In this document: one piece after another, positions 1 through 6,449 of the stretch
Numbering within the stretch: position 1 is the stretch's first letter
How the letters are laid out: each line of letters starts with the position of its first letter
DNA from: YA12-FULL-51-18 sp041665305
GTDB lineage: Bacteria > Elusimicrobiota > Elusimicrobia > Elusimicrobiales > UBA9959
DNA: 13,948 nt
Direction of reading: 5' to 3'
Assembly (NCBI GenBank): GCA_041665305.1
Contig: JBAYJD010000065.1
Span: 1 to 13,948, forward strand
Notes under the pieces: model-generated
The model's database searches: none
What the model was told of the DNA's origin: nothing
Seen by the model: the letters and a program-made list of their open reading frames with translations, nothing else
Translations under genes and position numbers: made by a program

Positions 1-690
1 CAGATTGACAGCGCCGTTCAGCGAGGTGACGCCGGTCACACCAAGGCTGCTGCTCAGCGTGGCCGCGCCGGTTACATTTAAGGTGCCGCCCATTTTGGCA
101 GCGCCGGCCGCCTCAAAGGCTCCAAGTATGGTCATGGAGCTGCTGGCGTACATGGTGATGTTGGTATCGCCCGCATTCTGAATGAACGCGGAGTCTATCA
201 GGCCGTCGGCGGTATTATTCACCATTTGCAGACGCCGCACTGAGCCAAGCGTGGATAGACCGGTGGCGTCGTTCGCCCACACCATACCTGCGCCGGCGAC
301 CTTCTTAAGCACCTGGCCGGCCGCGCCGCCGCCGAAGTGGACATTGGCCACATCGCTGAAGCTGCTTACGCCGGTGAAGTACGCGCCGCCTGTGGAGAAG
401 GTCGACCCCCCCACAAAGTACGCGCCCGAGGAAACGGAAAGCACTCCGTTTATCACCACATTACCGGCGGTTATCGGCTGGCCTCCGGGATACGAGCTTT
501 GGGTGGAACCGAACACAGTGAACCCCTTGATCTCAACATCCGGGTCCAGAGCGCTGTTCCCACCGGTCCCGAGCACGGTGAGGTCGCCCTCTACGCCGAA
601 CTCGGTACTATTGGCCGCATAGGCGGCAGGGACCCACGACAGCGCTATCGCCGTCAGCAGGCCCAAGGCCGCTTTTGTAACAGTTTTCAT
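1..690 (-). CDS. Secreted repeat-rich surface protein, N-terminal part (runs off the window)
   Basis: An open minus-strand frame of 230 codons runs from an ATG at 690-688 to the window edge with no stop, so the protein is partial. A perfect AGGAGG ribosome binding site sits just upstream (about 694-700). Residues 1-25 form a signal peptide: a Lys near the start, a Leu/Ala-rich core, then cleavage after AYA. The rest is rich in Gly, Ser, Thr and Val with short hydrophobic repeats, such as GAYFVGGSTFSTGGAYFTG near residues 90-110 and LNVTGAATLSSSLGVTG near 205-222. These suggest beta-helix or tail-fibre-like stacking, as seen in long surface adhesins and fibre proteins with S74-type C-termini. 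The C-terminus is not visible, so the family cannot be fixed. Export is well supported; the adhesin or fibre role is inference. It lies downstream of, and on the same strand as, another exported protein. Confidence 0.8.
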   Translation of the reverse strand, partial: MKTVTKAALGLLTAIALSWVPAAYAANSTEFGVEGDLTVLGTGGNSALDPDVEIKGFTVFGSTQSSYPGGQPITAGNVVINGVLSVSSGAYFVGGSTFSTGGAYFTGVSSFSDVANVHFGGGAAGQVLKKVAGAGMVWANDATGLSTLGSVRRLQMVNNTADGLIDSAFIQNAGDTNITMYASSSMTILGAFEAAGAAKMGGTLNVTGAATLSSSLGVTGVTSLNGAVNL

Positions 691-716
691 ACTTCCTCCT
701 TGCTTATTTGCAGTAC

Positions 717-734
717 CCGGTATTTGGTTACCGG
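717..734. repeat. Small perfect inverted repeat in a 5' leader
   Basis: CCGGTA and TACCGG form a 6-bp stem around a 6-nt loop, between the stop of the gene ending at 790 and the start at 690. No T-run follows on the minus strand, so it is not a normal intrinsic terminator. It may be a leader hairpin of the secreted repeat protein, or chance. Confidence 0.3.
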
Positions 735-789
735 CCACCGCCCAATCCGTCTATTTAATACTTAACTACATCAATCCTTAAAAGGCCGC

Positions 790-1866
790 TTACCAGATCA
801 CCATCAGTTTGCCGGTCTTCGCGTTGGAACCGGAAACCACGCGCCAGATATACACGCCGCTGGCCGTCCTTTCCCCGGAAGCGGTTTTAACATCCCATTT
901 TATTTTCTGTAAGGAAATGTTATCCGGGATGCCTATTTTTTTCACAAGCCTGCCGTCCAAGGTATAGATCTCTATGTGCCCGTTCTGGGGAACATTCAGG
1001 AAAGTGATGCCTTCGGCTTCGGTGCCGGTCTGCCCCGGCCCGGCGCCCGCCTGCGGACCATTGGGTCTGAAAGGCACCGGGAAGGCGAACACATTTTTAA
1101 CCGTCTGGTCCAGCGCGCCGAGCAGGGCATAGACGCCGGGCATGCCGAAATAGACCGTCAGCATCTTGTCGGCCTTGTATTCGCCGGCGTCCTGGAGCCT
1201 GACCCAGGAGTTCAGAGCTTCATCCAAGGTCCAGGCGTTCAGCGTTTCCACGCGCACCGGAGGGTTGGAACCGTCCAGGATCCCGTCGTTATTGTCGTCT
1301 TTATAACGGAGGCTCAGGACTCCGCGGTTGGCCAGGGGCCGGGTATAGTAATCCTGTTCGTCGAACATGGCCAGCTCGGCCAGATCGTTAGGAAGCACTT
1401 GGGACCATTGGCCCTCGTTATGGATCATCTTCTCCGTGGCGTTACGGATCTTGCCCGGATCGGCGATCACGGGCTGGGTCATGGGGTTTTTATTAAGCGT
1501 GATGTCAAAAACCCTTTTATCCACCGAATCGGCCGGAAGGGCGATCCGGGCGTCGCCAGAAGCCATGGAGAGGAGAACGGGCAGTCCGCCCTGGTAAGTA
1601 AAATGGGGCGGGTTGTAAAAGCCGTTCCTGTTGGCATATTCCCCGCCGTTGGAGAGGCCGCAGCCGGCGGGCAGGCCGTTCTGGCCTATGGAGGCTTTGG
1701 AAAGATACTCCCCGCCGGTCAGTTTCTCGCCGCCGCCGTTGTCGATCACGGAGGACTCCATCTGATAGTCCGCGCCCGAAGGCAGGTCCGCGCAGGCGGG
1801 CCGGACGGACAGAAGCACAGCCGCAGGCAGGCATACGAGGTTCCGGAATATTTTACAAAGCCGCAT
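790..1866 (-). CDS. Exported protein with FlgD-like C-terminal (sorting-type) domain
   Basis: The protein has about 358 residues. A signal peptide (basic MRLCKIFR, a hydrophobic stretch, cleavage around PACA-D) is followed by a segment with SSVIDNGGGE and GFYNPPHFTYQGG motifs, then a middle domain ending in PGVYALLGA. The last 95 residues start with a PVPFRPN motif and end in a beta-rich module (IEIYTLDGRLVKKI, then GVYIWRVVSG) typical of FlgD-like or secretion-sorting C-terminal domains. Two ATGs lie 6 nt apart (1872 and 1866). The GGAAGGA ribosome site is only 2 nt from the first but 8 nt from the second, so 1866 is preferred. Probable role: surface or secreted protein, possibly partner of the next gene. 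Export is well supported; sorting by a type IX-like system is unproven. Confidence 0.8.
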   Translation of the reverse strand: MRLCKIFRNLVCLPAAVLLSVRPACADLPSGADYQMESSVIDNGGGEKLTGGEYLSKASIGQNGLPAGCGLSNGGEYANRNGFYNPPHFTYQGGLPVLLSMASGDARIALPADSVDKRVFDITLNKNPMTQPVIADPGKIRNATEKMIHNEGQWSQVLPNDLAELAMFDEQDYYTRPLANRGVLSLRYKDDNNDGILDGSNPPVRVETLNAWTLDEALNSWVRLQDAGEYKADKMLTVYFGMPGVYALLGALDQTVKNVFAFPVPFRPNGPQAGAGPGQTGTEAEGITFLNVPQNGHIEIYTLDGRLVKKIGIPDNISLQKIKWDVKTASGERTASGVYIWRVVSGSNAKTGKLMVIW

Positions 1867-1896
1867 ATCCATAGTCCTTCCACGATTCCCCTATAT

Positions 1897-1925
1897 TTAG
1901 TACTAATAGTATACGCAACACTCAA
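1897..1925 (-). promoter_or_regulatory. Candidate sigma70-type promoter for the exported protein gene
   Basis: On the minus strand TTGAGT (1925-1920) and TACTAA (1902-1897) are separated by 17 bp, and transcription would start about 25 nt upstream of the 1866 ATG. A second possible -10, TATACT, lies inside the spacer. It sits back to back with the promoter of the signalling operon. Confidence 0.4.
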
Positions 1926-1965
1926 ATCCGAATCCCGAAGAAATCACGAAGTTATTAAGAACAGT

Positions 1966-1994
1966 TTGTTAAATGCCGGGTTTTGTTATACAAT
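1966..1994 (+). promoter_or_regulatory. Sigma70-type promoter of the signalling operon
   Basis: TTGTTA (1966-1971) and TACAAT (1989-1994) are spaced by exactly 17 bp. Predicted transcription starts near 2001, 26 nt before the ATG at 2027. This places the alternative ATG at 1973 inside the promoter and so supports the downstream start. Confidence 0.55.
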
Positions 1995-2026
1995 ATGAAA
2001 GCTGGCGGCGGGCGGGGCAAAAATCT

Positions 2027-2755
2027 ATGATAGAATTCGCTTTGTGGCTTATCACCCCGGACAGGGATATAGCGGACAAATGGTACAGGCTGTTCTCCAG
2101 GGAACGGCTTAATGTCAAGCCGCTCCCCGACCTTTCGGCCGCCAAAAAGATACCCCAGGATATCTGGGGCCTGGCGTTCGTCGAATTCGGCGCCGGGGGC
2201 TTCGCGGCCCCCAGGGACCTGCAAACCTTCCTGAACGGAAGGAAGAACATCTCGGTCATCGTCTTCGGCAAGCCGGGCAAAACCTCCAATTCGGACATTT
2301 CCGGGTTCCTTGAGAACGGAGCCGACGATTTCATAACAAGCGACATAGATGAGAAGGTTTTGTTCTCCAAGACGAAAGCGCACATACGGCGGCTTCTGCC
2401 CAGCCTGAACCTGGCCAGGACCGTGGTGACATCCGCGGACGGGGATATCGAGATCGACAATGTTAAACGAACGGTAAGGCTGGGCCTGGCCTCCGGCAAC
2501 GAAAAGACCCTGCACGATTTTACCCCCAAGGAATTCGGGATCTTCGCGGTGCTCCTCAGCAACGAGGAGCACATAGTTTCAAGGGAATCCCTGATGGAGG
2601 ACCTCTGGAAAGAAAAATCCGGGGAAGTCAACCTTGAAACCATCGATAAACATGTGGGGACCTTAAGGCGCAAACTGGGGGCGTACGGAAAAAGCATAAA
2701 GACCATCTATGGGACCGGATACTCGTTTAAAAGCAGGTTAAAGGAGCCTTCATGA
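2027..2755 (+). CDS. OmpR-type winged-helix regulator with degenerate receiver domain
   Basis: A 242-residue regulator. Residues 1-120 have the length and pattern of a receiver domain but lack its chemistry. The beta-1 acidic pair is replaced by LITPDRD, the phospho-Asp position is Glu53 (LAFVEFG), the Thr/Ser switch position is Gly81, and the conserved Lys after GADDFIT is Ser105. Residues about 145-240 are a standard winged helix of the OmpR/PhoB class: TPKEFGIFAVLL, then VSRESLMEDLW, ETIDKHVGTLRRKL and the IYGTGYSF wing. It should bind DNA, probably without normal phosphorylation; Glu may mimic the phosphorylated state. A start at 1973 would add 18 residues but has no ribosome site and overlaps the promoter. 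The stop overlaps the next ATG (ATGA), so the two are translationally coupled. No kinase gene is adjacent. Confidence 0.85.
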   Translation: MIEFALWLITPDRDIADKWYRLFSRERLNVKPLPDLSAAKKIPQDIWGLAFVEFGAGGFAAPRDLQTFLNGRKNISVIVFGKPGKTSNSDISGFLENGADDFITSDIDEKVLFSKTKAHIRRLLPSLNLARTVVTSADGDIEIDNVKRTVRLGLASGNEKTLHDFTPKEFGIFAVLLSNEEHIVSRESLMEDLWKEKSGEVNLETIDKHVGTLRRKLGAYGKSIKTIYGTGYSFKSRLKEPS

Positions 2756-3126
2756 AAGTCCTTGTAGCTGACGACGACGATAGTTTCAGGAGCCTGGTGA
2801 TCGAAATACTCACCGAAGCCGGCTATCAGGTGGCCGCCGAAGTTAACGGCCTGCTGGCCTGGGAGAGGCTTCAGGCCGAAGGGGCCGACATGGCGGTCCT
2901 GGACATAAACATGCCGCAGATGGACGGTTTCGAAGTGCTGAGACATATCAGGACCGACGACAGATTTAAGAATATGCCGGTGCTTATGCTGACCATAAGG
3001 GCCTTCGCCGAGGACCAGGTGGCCGGATATGAAACCGGGGCGGACGATTACCTGACCAAGCCCTTCGACGCCGAAGTTTTTCTGGCCAGGGTACGGGTGC
3101 TTGAACGCCGCATCCTGAAAGATTGA
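2752..3126 (+). CDS. CheY-like single-domain response regulator
   Basis: A 124-residue receiver with no output domain. All active-site residues are present: acidic cluster D7-D10, phospho-acceptor D51 (AVLDINMP), switch T81 (LMLT) and K103 (GADDYLTKPF). The start overlaps the previous stop by 4 nt and has a strong AAGGAG site. It would pass a phosphoryl signal to a partner protein, or compete for a kinase. As the second gene of an operon led by a regulator with a dead receiver, it may supply the phospho-switch that the first protein lacks; this is inference. No kinase gene is visible to pair with it. Confidence 0.92.
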   Translation: MKVLVADDDDSFRSLVIEILTEAGYQVAAEVNGLLAWERLQAEGADMAVLDINMPQMDGFEVLRHIRTDDRFKNMPVLMLTIRAFAEDQVAGYETGADDYLTKPFDAEVFLARVRVLERRILKD

Positions 3127-3131
3127 CGGCC

Positions 3132-3530
3132 ATGAACAACATCCTGATAGTCGACGACGATTACTCGATAAGGGAGCTTTACAAATATATTTTCGCCGAA
3201 TTGGGCTACACCGTTGAGACGGCGGTGAACGGCAGGGAAGCCCTTGAAAAGATCAAGGCCTTCAAGCCGGACTGTATGCTCGTCGATATCTCGATGCCGG
3301 AAATGGACGGCTGCGAATTCATAGCCAGGCTGAACAGGCCGCCCGTCGATCCCGCGCTGAAAAAAGTGCCGTTCATAATCATGACGGGAGAGAATTACAT
3401 GGACATGAAGATCCAGGACGCCTTCCAGGGGAACGCCGCCTGCAAAGGCTTTATGCCCAAGATGTCCGAGCCGGATTCCGTGGCGCGGGCGATCCATGAG
3501 ATCCTGTCCGGCAGCGCCAGGGAGCGCTGA
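3132..3530 (+). CDS. CheY-like single-domain response regulator
   Basis: A 132-residue receiver-only protein. It has acidic residues D8-D10, phospho-Asp D52 (MLVDISMP), T85 (IIMTGE) and K110 in FMPKMSE, where the usual Lys-Pro is Lys-Met. The loop between beta-3 and beta-4 is a little longer than usual (NRPPVDPALKK). An upstream TTG at 3123 is in frame and overlaps the previous stop, but the ATG at 3132, five nt after that stop, is the more natural start. No output domain and no kinase neighbour are present. It is diverged from the preceding receiver, so the pair is not a recent duplication. Confidence 0.9.
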   Translation: MNNILIVDDDYSIRELYKYIFAELGYTVETAVNGREALEKIKAFKPDCMLVDISMPEMDGCEFIARLNRPPVDPALKKVPFIIMTGENYMDMKIQDAFQGNAACKGFMPKMSEPDSVARAIHEILSGSARER

Positions 3531-3592
3531 ATTTTATATACTTTAGACGGAAGGCCGTAACCGGCCGGCCATATCTTTCCACGGAGAATACG

Positions 3593-3841
3593 ATGACAAC
3601 CATACTCACAGTTTGCGCGGTAACAGTTTCGCTGGCCTTCGTCGCGCTGGCCGCTCAGGCGATCCTGACGCTGCGGCAGGTCCGCCTCACCGCCAAGGCC
3701 GTGGAATACCTGGCCCTGAACGCGGACGGCAAGCTCACGGCCCTGGACCCGGTCGTCAGCGCCGTTCAGGCAGTGGCCGGCGGCCTCTCCTCGGGCTGGT
3801 TCCGCGCGGCGCAGGCCGTCTACGGGTTCTTCAAGAAGTAG
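3593..3841 (+). CDS. Small single-span membrane protein (DUF948-like pattern)
   Basis: An 82-residue protein. Residues 4-26 are one hydrophobic segment, followed by a short amphipathic part (LRQVRLTAKAVEYL) and a C-terminal stretch with AGGLSSGWFRAAQAVYGFF. The order of one N-terminal span followed by a short amphipathic tail resembles DUF948-type proteins, but I cannot confirm the family. A GGAG site lies 6 nt before the ATG. A TATACT at 3537-3542 could be a -10 box but has no good -35 partner. It sits between the receiver genes and the cyclic-nucleotide-binding gene on the same strand. Function unknown. Confidence 0.7.
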   Translation: MTTILTVCAVTVSLAFVALAAQAILTLRQVRLTAKAVEYLALNADGKLTALDPVVSAVQAVAGGLSSGWFRAAQAVYGFFKK

Positions 3842-3876
3842 GCGCGGCCTCTGGGCATCTTTATCTGGAGCAAAAC

Positions 3877-4362
3877 ATGTTTAAAGCGATCCGCCTGCTG
3901 AACGGCCTCTACGACAAAGGGACCCTCAAAAAAATAGACTTCCTCAAAAGCATCAGGCTTTTTGAAGGCATCAAAAAACGGGATCTCATCCATATCCTGG
4001 AAAACCTACAGGAGCGCACTTATCTCAAGGGCGAGACCATTTTTACGCAGGGAGACATCGGCCGCGCCCTGTTCATAGTATTCTCAGGCAAGATAGCCCT
4101 GTCGCGGCTTGACCGCGAAACCGGGCACAGCGAGATCATCGCGGAGGTGCAGCCCGGGGAATTTTTCGGGGAAATGGCGCTGCTTGAAGAAATGCCCCGG
4201 ACCGCGACCGTGTACGCGCTTGAAGAAACCCGGGTTTTCATGCTTTTTAAAATAAAACTTGAAACGTTGCTTTTTGCCCGGCCCAGGATCGGCGTGATCA
4301 TAGCCACCCAGCTGGCCAAGATCATGTCGGCCCGCCTGAGAGCCGTGCTGGAGAAAGTATAG
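3877..4362 (+). CDS. Stand-alone cyclic-nucleotide-binding domain protein
   Basis: 161 residues, almost entirely one cNMP-binding beta-roll. Visible landmarks are the LKGETIFTQGD entry strand (about 50-60), the FIVFSGKIAL strands, and the phosphate-binding cassette FFGEMALLEEMPRTATVYA (96-114) with the conserved Gly98, Glu99, Arg108 and Ala110. Keeping the Arg suggests real cAMP or cGMP binding. No helix-turn-helix follows, so it is not a CRP-type transcription factor; the N-terminal 30 residues (MFKAIRLLNGLYDKG) and a C-terminal helix are the only extras. The start is the ATG at 3877, with GGAG 8 nt upstream. Longer frames upstream only reread the small membrane protein gene. Probably a cytoplasmic sensor acting by protein contact; its partner is unknown. 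Confidence 0.9.
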   Translation: MFKAIRLLNGLYDKGTLKKIDFLKSIRLFEGIKKRDLIHILENLQERTYLKGETIFTQGDIGRALFIVFSGKIALSRLDRETGHSEIIAEVQPGEFFGEMALLEEMPRTATVYALEETRVFMLFKIKLETLLFARPRIGVIIATQLAKIMSARLRAVLEKV

Positions 4363-4400
4363 CGGCCCCCGTCCCGCCGCCTGCCGCGGCGCTCTGACCT

Positions 4401-5477
4401 ATGTCCACTGAAACACCCGTCAAACGGAATTATAGGGAATTCATCATCCCGGTCCTCATCGTCCTGGGGTTTTCCTATCTGGCGATCCTGGCCAAAGGCG
4501 CGGTCTTCCCTTTCGTCCTCAGCGCCGCGCTGGCGTATATCCTGAACCCTGTCATAAATTATTTCGAAGTGCGCGGGATAAAAAGGCTGTACGCCGTCAT
4601 CGGCCTCTATCTGACGGTGGGAGCGCTTATCTTCATCATCGTCTATCTCCTGTTCCATTTCCTTTCTTTCGAGATAGAAAGCCTCCAGCAGTCCTGGCCC
4701 TCTTACGCCGACCGCATCCAGCAATTCGTGCTGAACCTGAACGCCAAGCTCGTAAAAAATCACCCGTTCATGGCCGGCCTGAAACTGACGGAAAAGTTCG
4801 CCTATGCCCTGGAAGCCGTGCCGCGGCTGTTGCTCACGCTGCTTCCGGCCCTTACGCTTTTGTTCGTGGTGCCGTTCATAACTTTTTTTATCCTGCTGGG
4901 CGGCTCGGACATCCTTGATTATCTCCTGGACCATGTCCCGTCGAGGCACGCGGAGATCATACTCCACATCGCCTCGCGTATCGACGCCTCCCTGGGCAAT
5001 TATCTGCGCGGAGTTATTACCGAAGCCTTCATAATCTTCCTCATCGCCTTCATCGGCCTTATACTCATGGACCTTAATTATTCGGCTTTCATCGCCATCC
5101 TGATAGGCTTTTCAAGCCTTGTGCCGTACGCCGGCGCTTTTGTCGGAGTCGTGGTCTCGTCCATCGTCGCCTATTTACAGTTCGGAAAAATGCTGCCCAT
5201 AATCCAACTGCTGATATTTTTTACCGGCATCCGCTTTGTGGATGACTGGTTCCTACAGCCGTATATAATGAAAAAAGCCGTTAAGCTCAACCCGGCCATC
5301 ATACTTTTCGCCCTGCTGGCGGGCTGGGAACTGGCCGGGATCTGGGGAGTGATCTTTTCCATCCCTGTCACCTGTATCATAAAAGAGGTCATCCAGATAG
5401 GAGTGGAACTGCAGGAAACCGAGTTCCGGTGGAAACCCAAACCGGAGCCCACCCGCATCAGCATCCCGTACACATAA
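4401..5477 (+). CDS. AI-2E family transporter (PerM/YdiK/TqsA-like permease)
   Basis: 358 residues, the normal family length. N-terminal spans (about 14-45 and 62-88) are followed by a helical extracytoplasmic insert (about 90-140), then paired hydrophobic segments. Conserved family signatures are SLVPYAGAFVG (about 235-245), the FVDDWFLQPYIM block (about 285-296) and GWELAGIWGVIFSIP (about 310-324). Family members export AI-2 or other small molecules, act as Na+/H+ antiporters, or have no known substrate; nothing here fixes the substrate. It is the last gene of the plus-strand run, 38 nt after the cNMP-binding gene, and its stop merges with a strong terminator. Being placed with cyclic-nucleotide and receiver proteins hints at regulated transport, but that is only context. 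Confidence 0.92.
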   Translation: MSTETPVKRNYREFIIPVLIVLGFSYLAILAKGAVFPFVLSAALAYILNPVINYFEVRGIKRLYAVIGLYLTVGALIFIIVYLLFHFLSFEIESLQQSWPSYADRIQQFVLNLNAKLVKNHPFMAGLKLTEKFAYALEAVPRLLLTLLPALTLLFVVPFITFFILLGGSDILDYLLDHVPSRHAEIILHIASRIDASLGNYLRGVITEAFIIFLIAFIGLILMDLNYSAFIAILIGFSSLVPYAGAFVGVVVSSIVAYLQFGKMLPIIQLLIFFTGIRFVDDWFLQPYIMKKAVKLNPAIILFALLAGWELAGIWGVIFSIPVTCIIKEVIQIGVELQETEFRWKPKPEPTRISIPYT

Positions 5478-5504
5478 AGAAAGGCGCCGGGCGGCGCCTT
5501 TCTT
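5477..5504. terminator. Bidirectional intrinsic terminator between convergent genes
   Basis: A perfect 12-bp stem (AAGAAAGGCGCC with GGCGCCTTTCTT) closes a GGGC loop. T-rich tails occur on both strands, so it can end the plus-strand signalling run and the minus-strand receiver gene that stops at 5524. Confidence 0.9.
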
Positions 5505-5523
5505 CTTTTCGCCTCAGGCCGCC

Positions 5524-5901
5524 TTACTTCTTGACGGCCGCGGAGATCGCTTCCTTCAGGACGGAGATGGTATACGGTTTTTGCAGGAAGCCTTTCACGT
5601 TCCTCTCCTGCTTGAAGATCATTTCGGTGGAAGGATCGAAATGGCTGGCGGTCATGATGAGGACCGGGATGTCGCGGGTTTCCTCATCGGCAAGCAGCAT
5701 CCGCAGCATCTCAAGGCCCGAGACCTTGGGCATCATCACATCCATGAGAATAACATCCGGATGCTCAGCCTTGGCCTTATCAAGCCCCTCCTGACCGTCC
5801 AAAGCGGTGAGGATCTCGTGGTCCATGGAGAGCTCCACATCTATGAGCTGAAGGAAATTAAGGTTATCATCCACCACCAGGATCTTCGATCTGCCGCCCA
5901 T
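5524..5901 (-). CDS. CheY-like single-domain response regulator
   Basis: A 125-residue receiver-only protein with a complete active site: D11 and D12, phospho-Asp D54 (ILMDVMMP), T84 (LIMTA) and K108 (FLQKPY). A purine-rich AAAGGGGGGG stretch precedes the ATG. It is on the opposite strand from the other two receivers in the window and faces them across the terminator at 5477-5504. It lies 85 nt downstream of the tRNA-Leu gene on the same strand, with no clear terminator between, so co-transcription is possible. No kinase or output partner is adjacent. Confidence 0.92.
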   Translation of the reverse strand: MGGRSKILVVDDNLNFLQLIDVELSMDHEILTALDGQEGLDKAKAEHPDVILMDVMMPKVSGLEMLRMLLADEETRDIPVLIMTASHFDPSTEMIFKQERNVKGFLQKPYTISVLKEAISAAVKK

Positions 5902-5986
5902 ATCGCCCCCCCTTTAACCTGGAAGCCGCAGTTGCAGCTTTCCTTTTCGCGGAGCTCAATGCGCGCTTCGCAAAACCGCGTTATTC

Positions 5987-6070
5987 TGGGCAAGGAGGGA
6001 CTCGAACCCTCACGATCGTGAGATCACAGGTTTTTGAGACCTGCGCGTCTACCAGTTCCGCCACTTGCCC
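5987..6070 (-). tRNA. tRNA-Leu (anticodon CAA)
   Basis: Minus-strand cloverleaf: acceptor GGGCAAG pairs with CTTGCCC, the anticodon arm CAGGT/ACCTG has loop CTCAAAA giving anticodon CAA, and the T arm is GAGGG-TTCGAGT-CCCTC. A long variable arm (GATC-TCAC-GATC) makes it class II, as expected for Leu. The discriminator is A. The 3' CCA is not encoded, so a CCA-adding enzyme must finish it. Upstream on its strand is repeat-rich DNA with no convincing promoter. Confidence 0.96.
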
Positions 6071-6076
6071 ATCACT

Positions 6077-6144
6077 TGTCGCACCCCGCGCTTGATGCGC
6101 GGGGCGGATTGCCGCCGGACCTCTAATGGAAATCGGTCCGGTGC
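6077..6144. repeat. 68-bp direct repeat, copy 1 (two hairpins)
   Basis: Matches 6267-6334 at 67 of 68 positions. It holds two palindromes: CCCCGCGC-TTGAT-GCGCGGGG (6084-6104, 8-bp stem, 5-nt loop) and CCGGACC/GGTCCGG (6115-6141, 7-bp stem, 13-nt loop containing CTAATGGA). It starts 6 nt upstream of the tRNA-Leu 5' end. Structured, non-coding and probably dispersed in the genome. Confidence 0.9.
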
Positions 6145-6151
6145 TCCACAA

Positions 6152-6168
6152 GGGGGGCTCTGCCCCCC
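6152..6168. repeat. G/C hairpin between the direct repeats
   Basis: GGGGGGC-TCT-GCCCCCC forms a perfect 7-bp stem with a 3-nt loop. There is no T-run on either strand, so it is not an ordinary terminator. It is followed by low-complexity GCTTCGCT-like sequence to about 6212. Confidence 0.7.
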
Positions 6169-6266
6169 GTTTCCTCGTCGCTTGCTCCCGGCGCTTCGCT
6201 TGGTCGCTGCGCTGAACCCCTCGAAGCGGTAATCTCTTCAATAAAACGGAATCGATCCTCTCCGCC

Positions 6267-6334
6267 TGTCGCACACCGCGCTTGATGCGCGGGGCGGATT
6301 GCCGCCGGACCTCTAATGGAAATCGGTCCGGTGC
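6267..6334. repeat. 68-bp direct repeat, copy 2
   Basis: Second copy, 190 bp from the first. The single difference (A at 6275 where copy 1 has C at 6085) interrupts the first hairpin, leaving 6 inner base pairs. The second hairpin, CCGGACC/GGTCCGG, is intact. Confidence 0.9.
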
Positions 6335-6393
6335 CTGCTCTGCTGAATTGTGTCCATTAGCAGCGCAGGACTGCCGCCAAGTCCACCCCACGA

Positions 6394-6410
6394 GGGGAAC
6401 GAAGTTCCCC
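6394..6410. repeat. Inverted repeat with competing fold
   Basis: GGGGAAC-GAA-GTTCCCC is a perfect 7-bp stem. The same GGGG can instead pair with CCCC at 6386-6389 (loop ACGA), so two folds exclude each other. No T-run follows. Confidence 0.6.
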
Positions 6411-6420
6411 TTCGCCACTC

Positions 6421-6449
6421 CTTTTTCGCGCATTAAAGGCGCGAAAAAG
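6421..6449. repeat. 11-bp inverted repeat
   Basis: CTTTTTCGCGC and GCGCGAAAAAG form a perfect 11-bp stem around a 7-nt loop. The T-run is on the 5' arm and A's on the 3' arm whichever strand is read, which argues against a classical intrinsic terminator. Confidence 0.65.

Noticed and set aside
182..765. Plus-strand frames in the first 765 bases
   Set aside because: They oppose the secreted repeat protein, which has a signal peptide and a perfect ribosome site on the minus strand.
976..1998. 340-codon plus-strand open frame
   Set aside because: It is antisense to the exported protein gene, has low-complexity composition with many Gly/Val/His/Arg, and has no ribosome site or recognisable domain.
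4020..4967. 315-codon minus-strand open frame
   Set aside because: Antisense to the clear cNMP-binding and AI-2E genes; highly charged Arg/Glu/Asp/Gln composition typical of a shadow frame.
6152..6168. Intrinsic terminator
   Set aside because: Strong stem, but no T-run follows on either strand.
6077..6449. CRISPR array
   Set aside because: Only two full repeat copies, 68 bp long, with no regular spacers and no cas genes.
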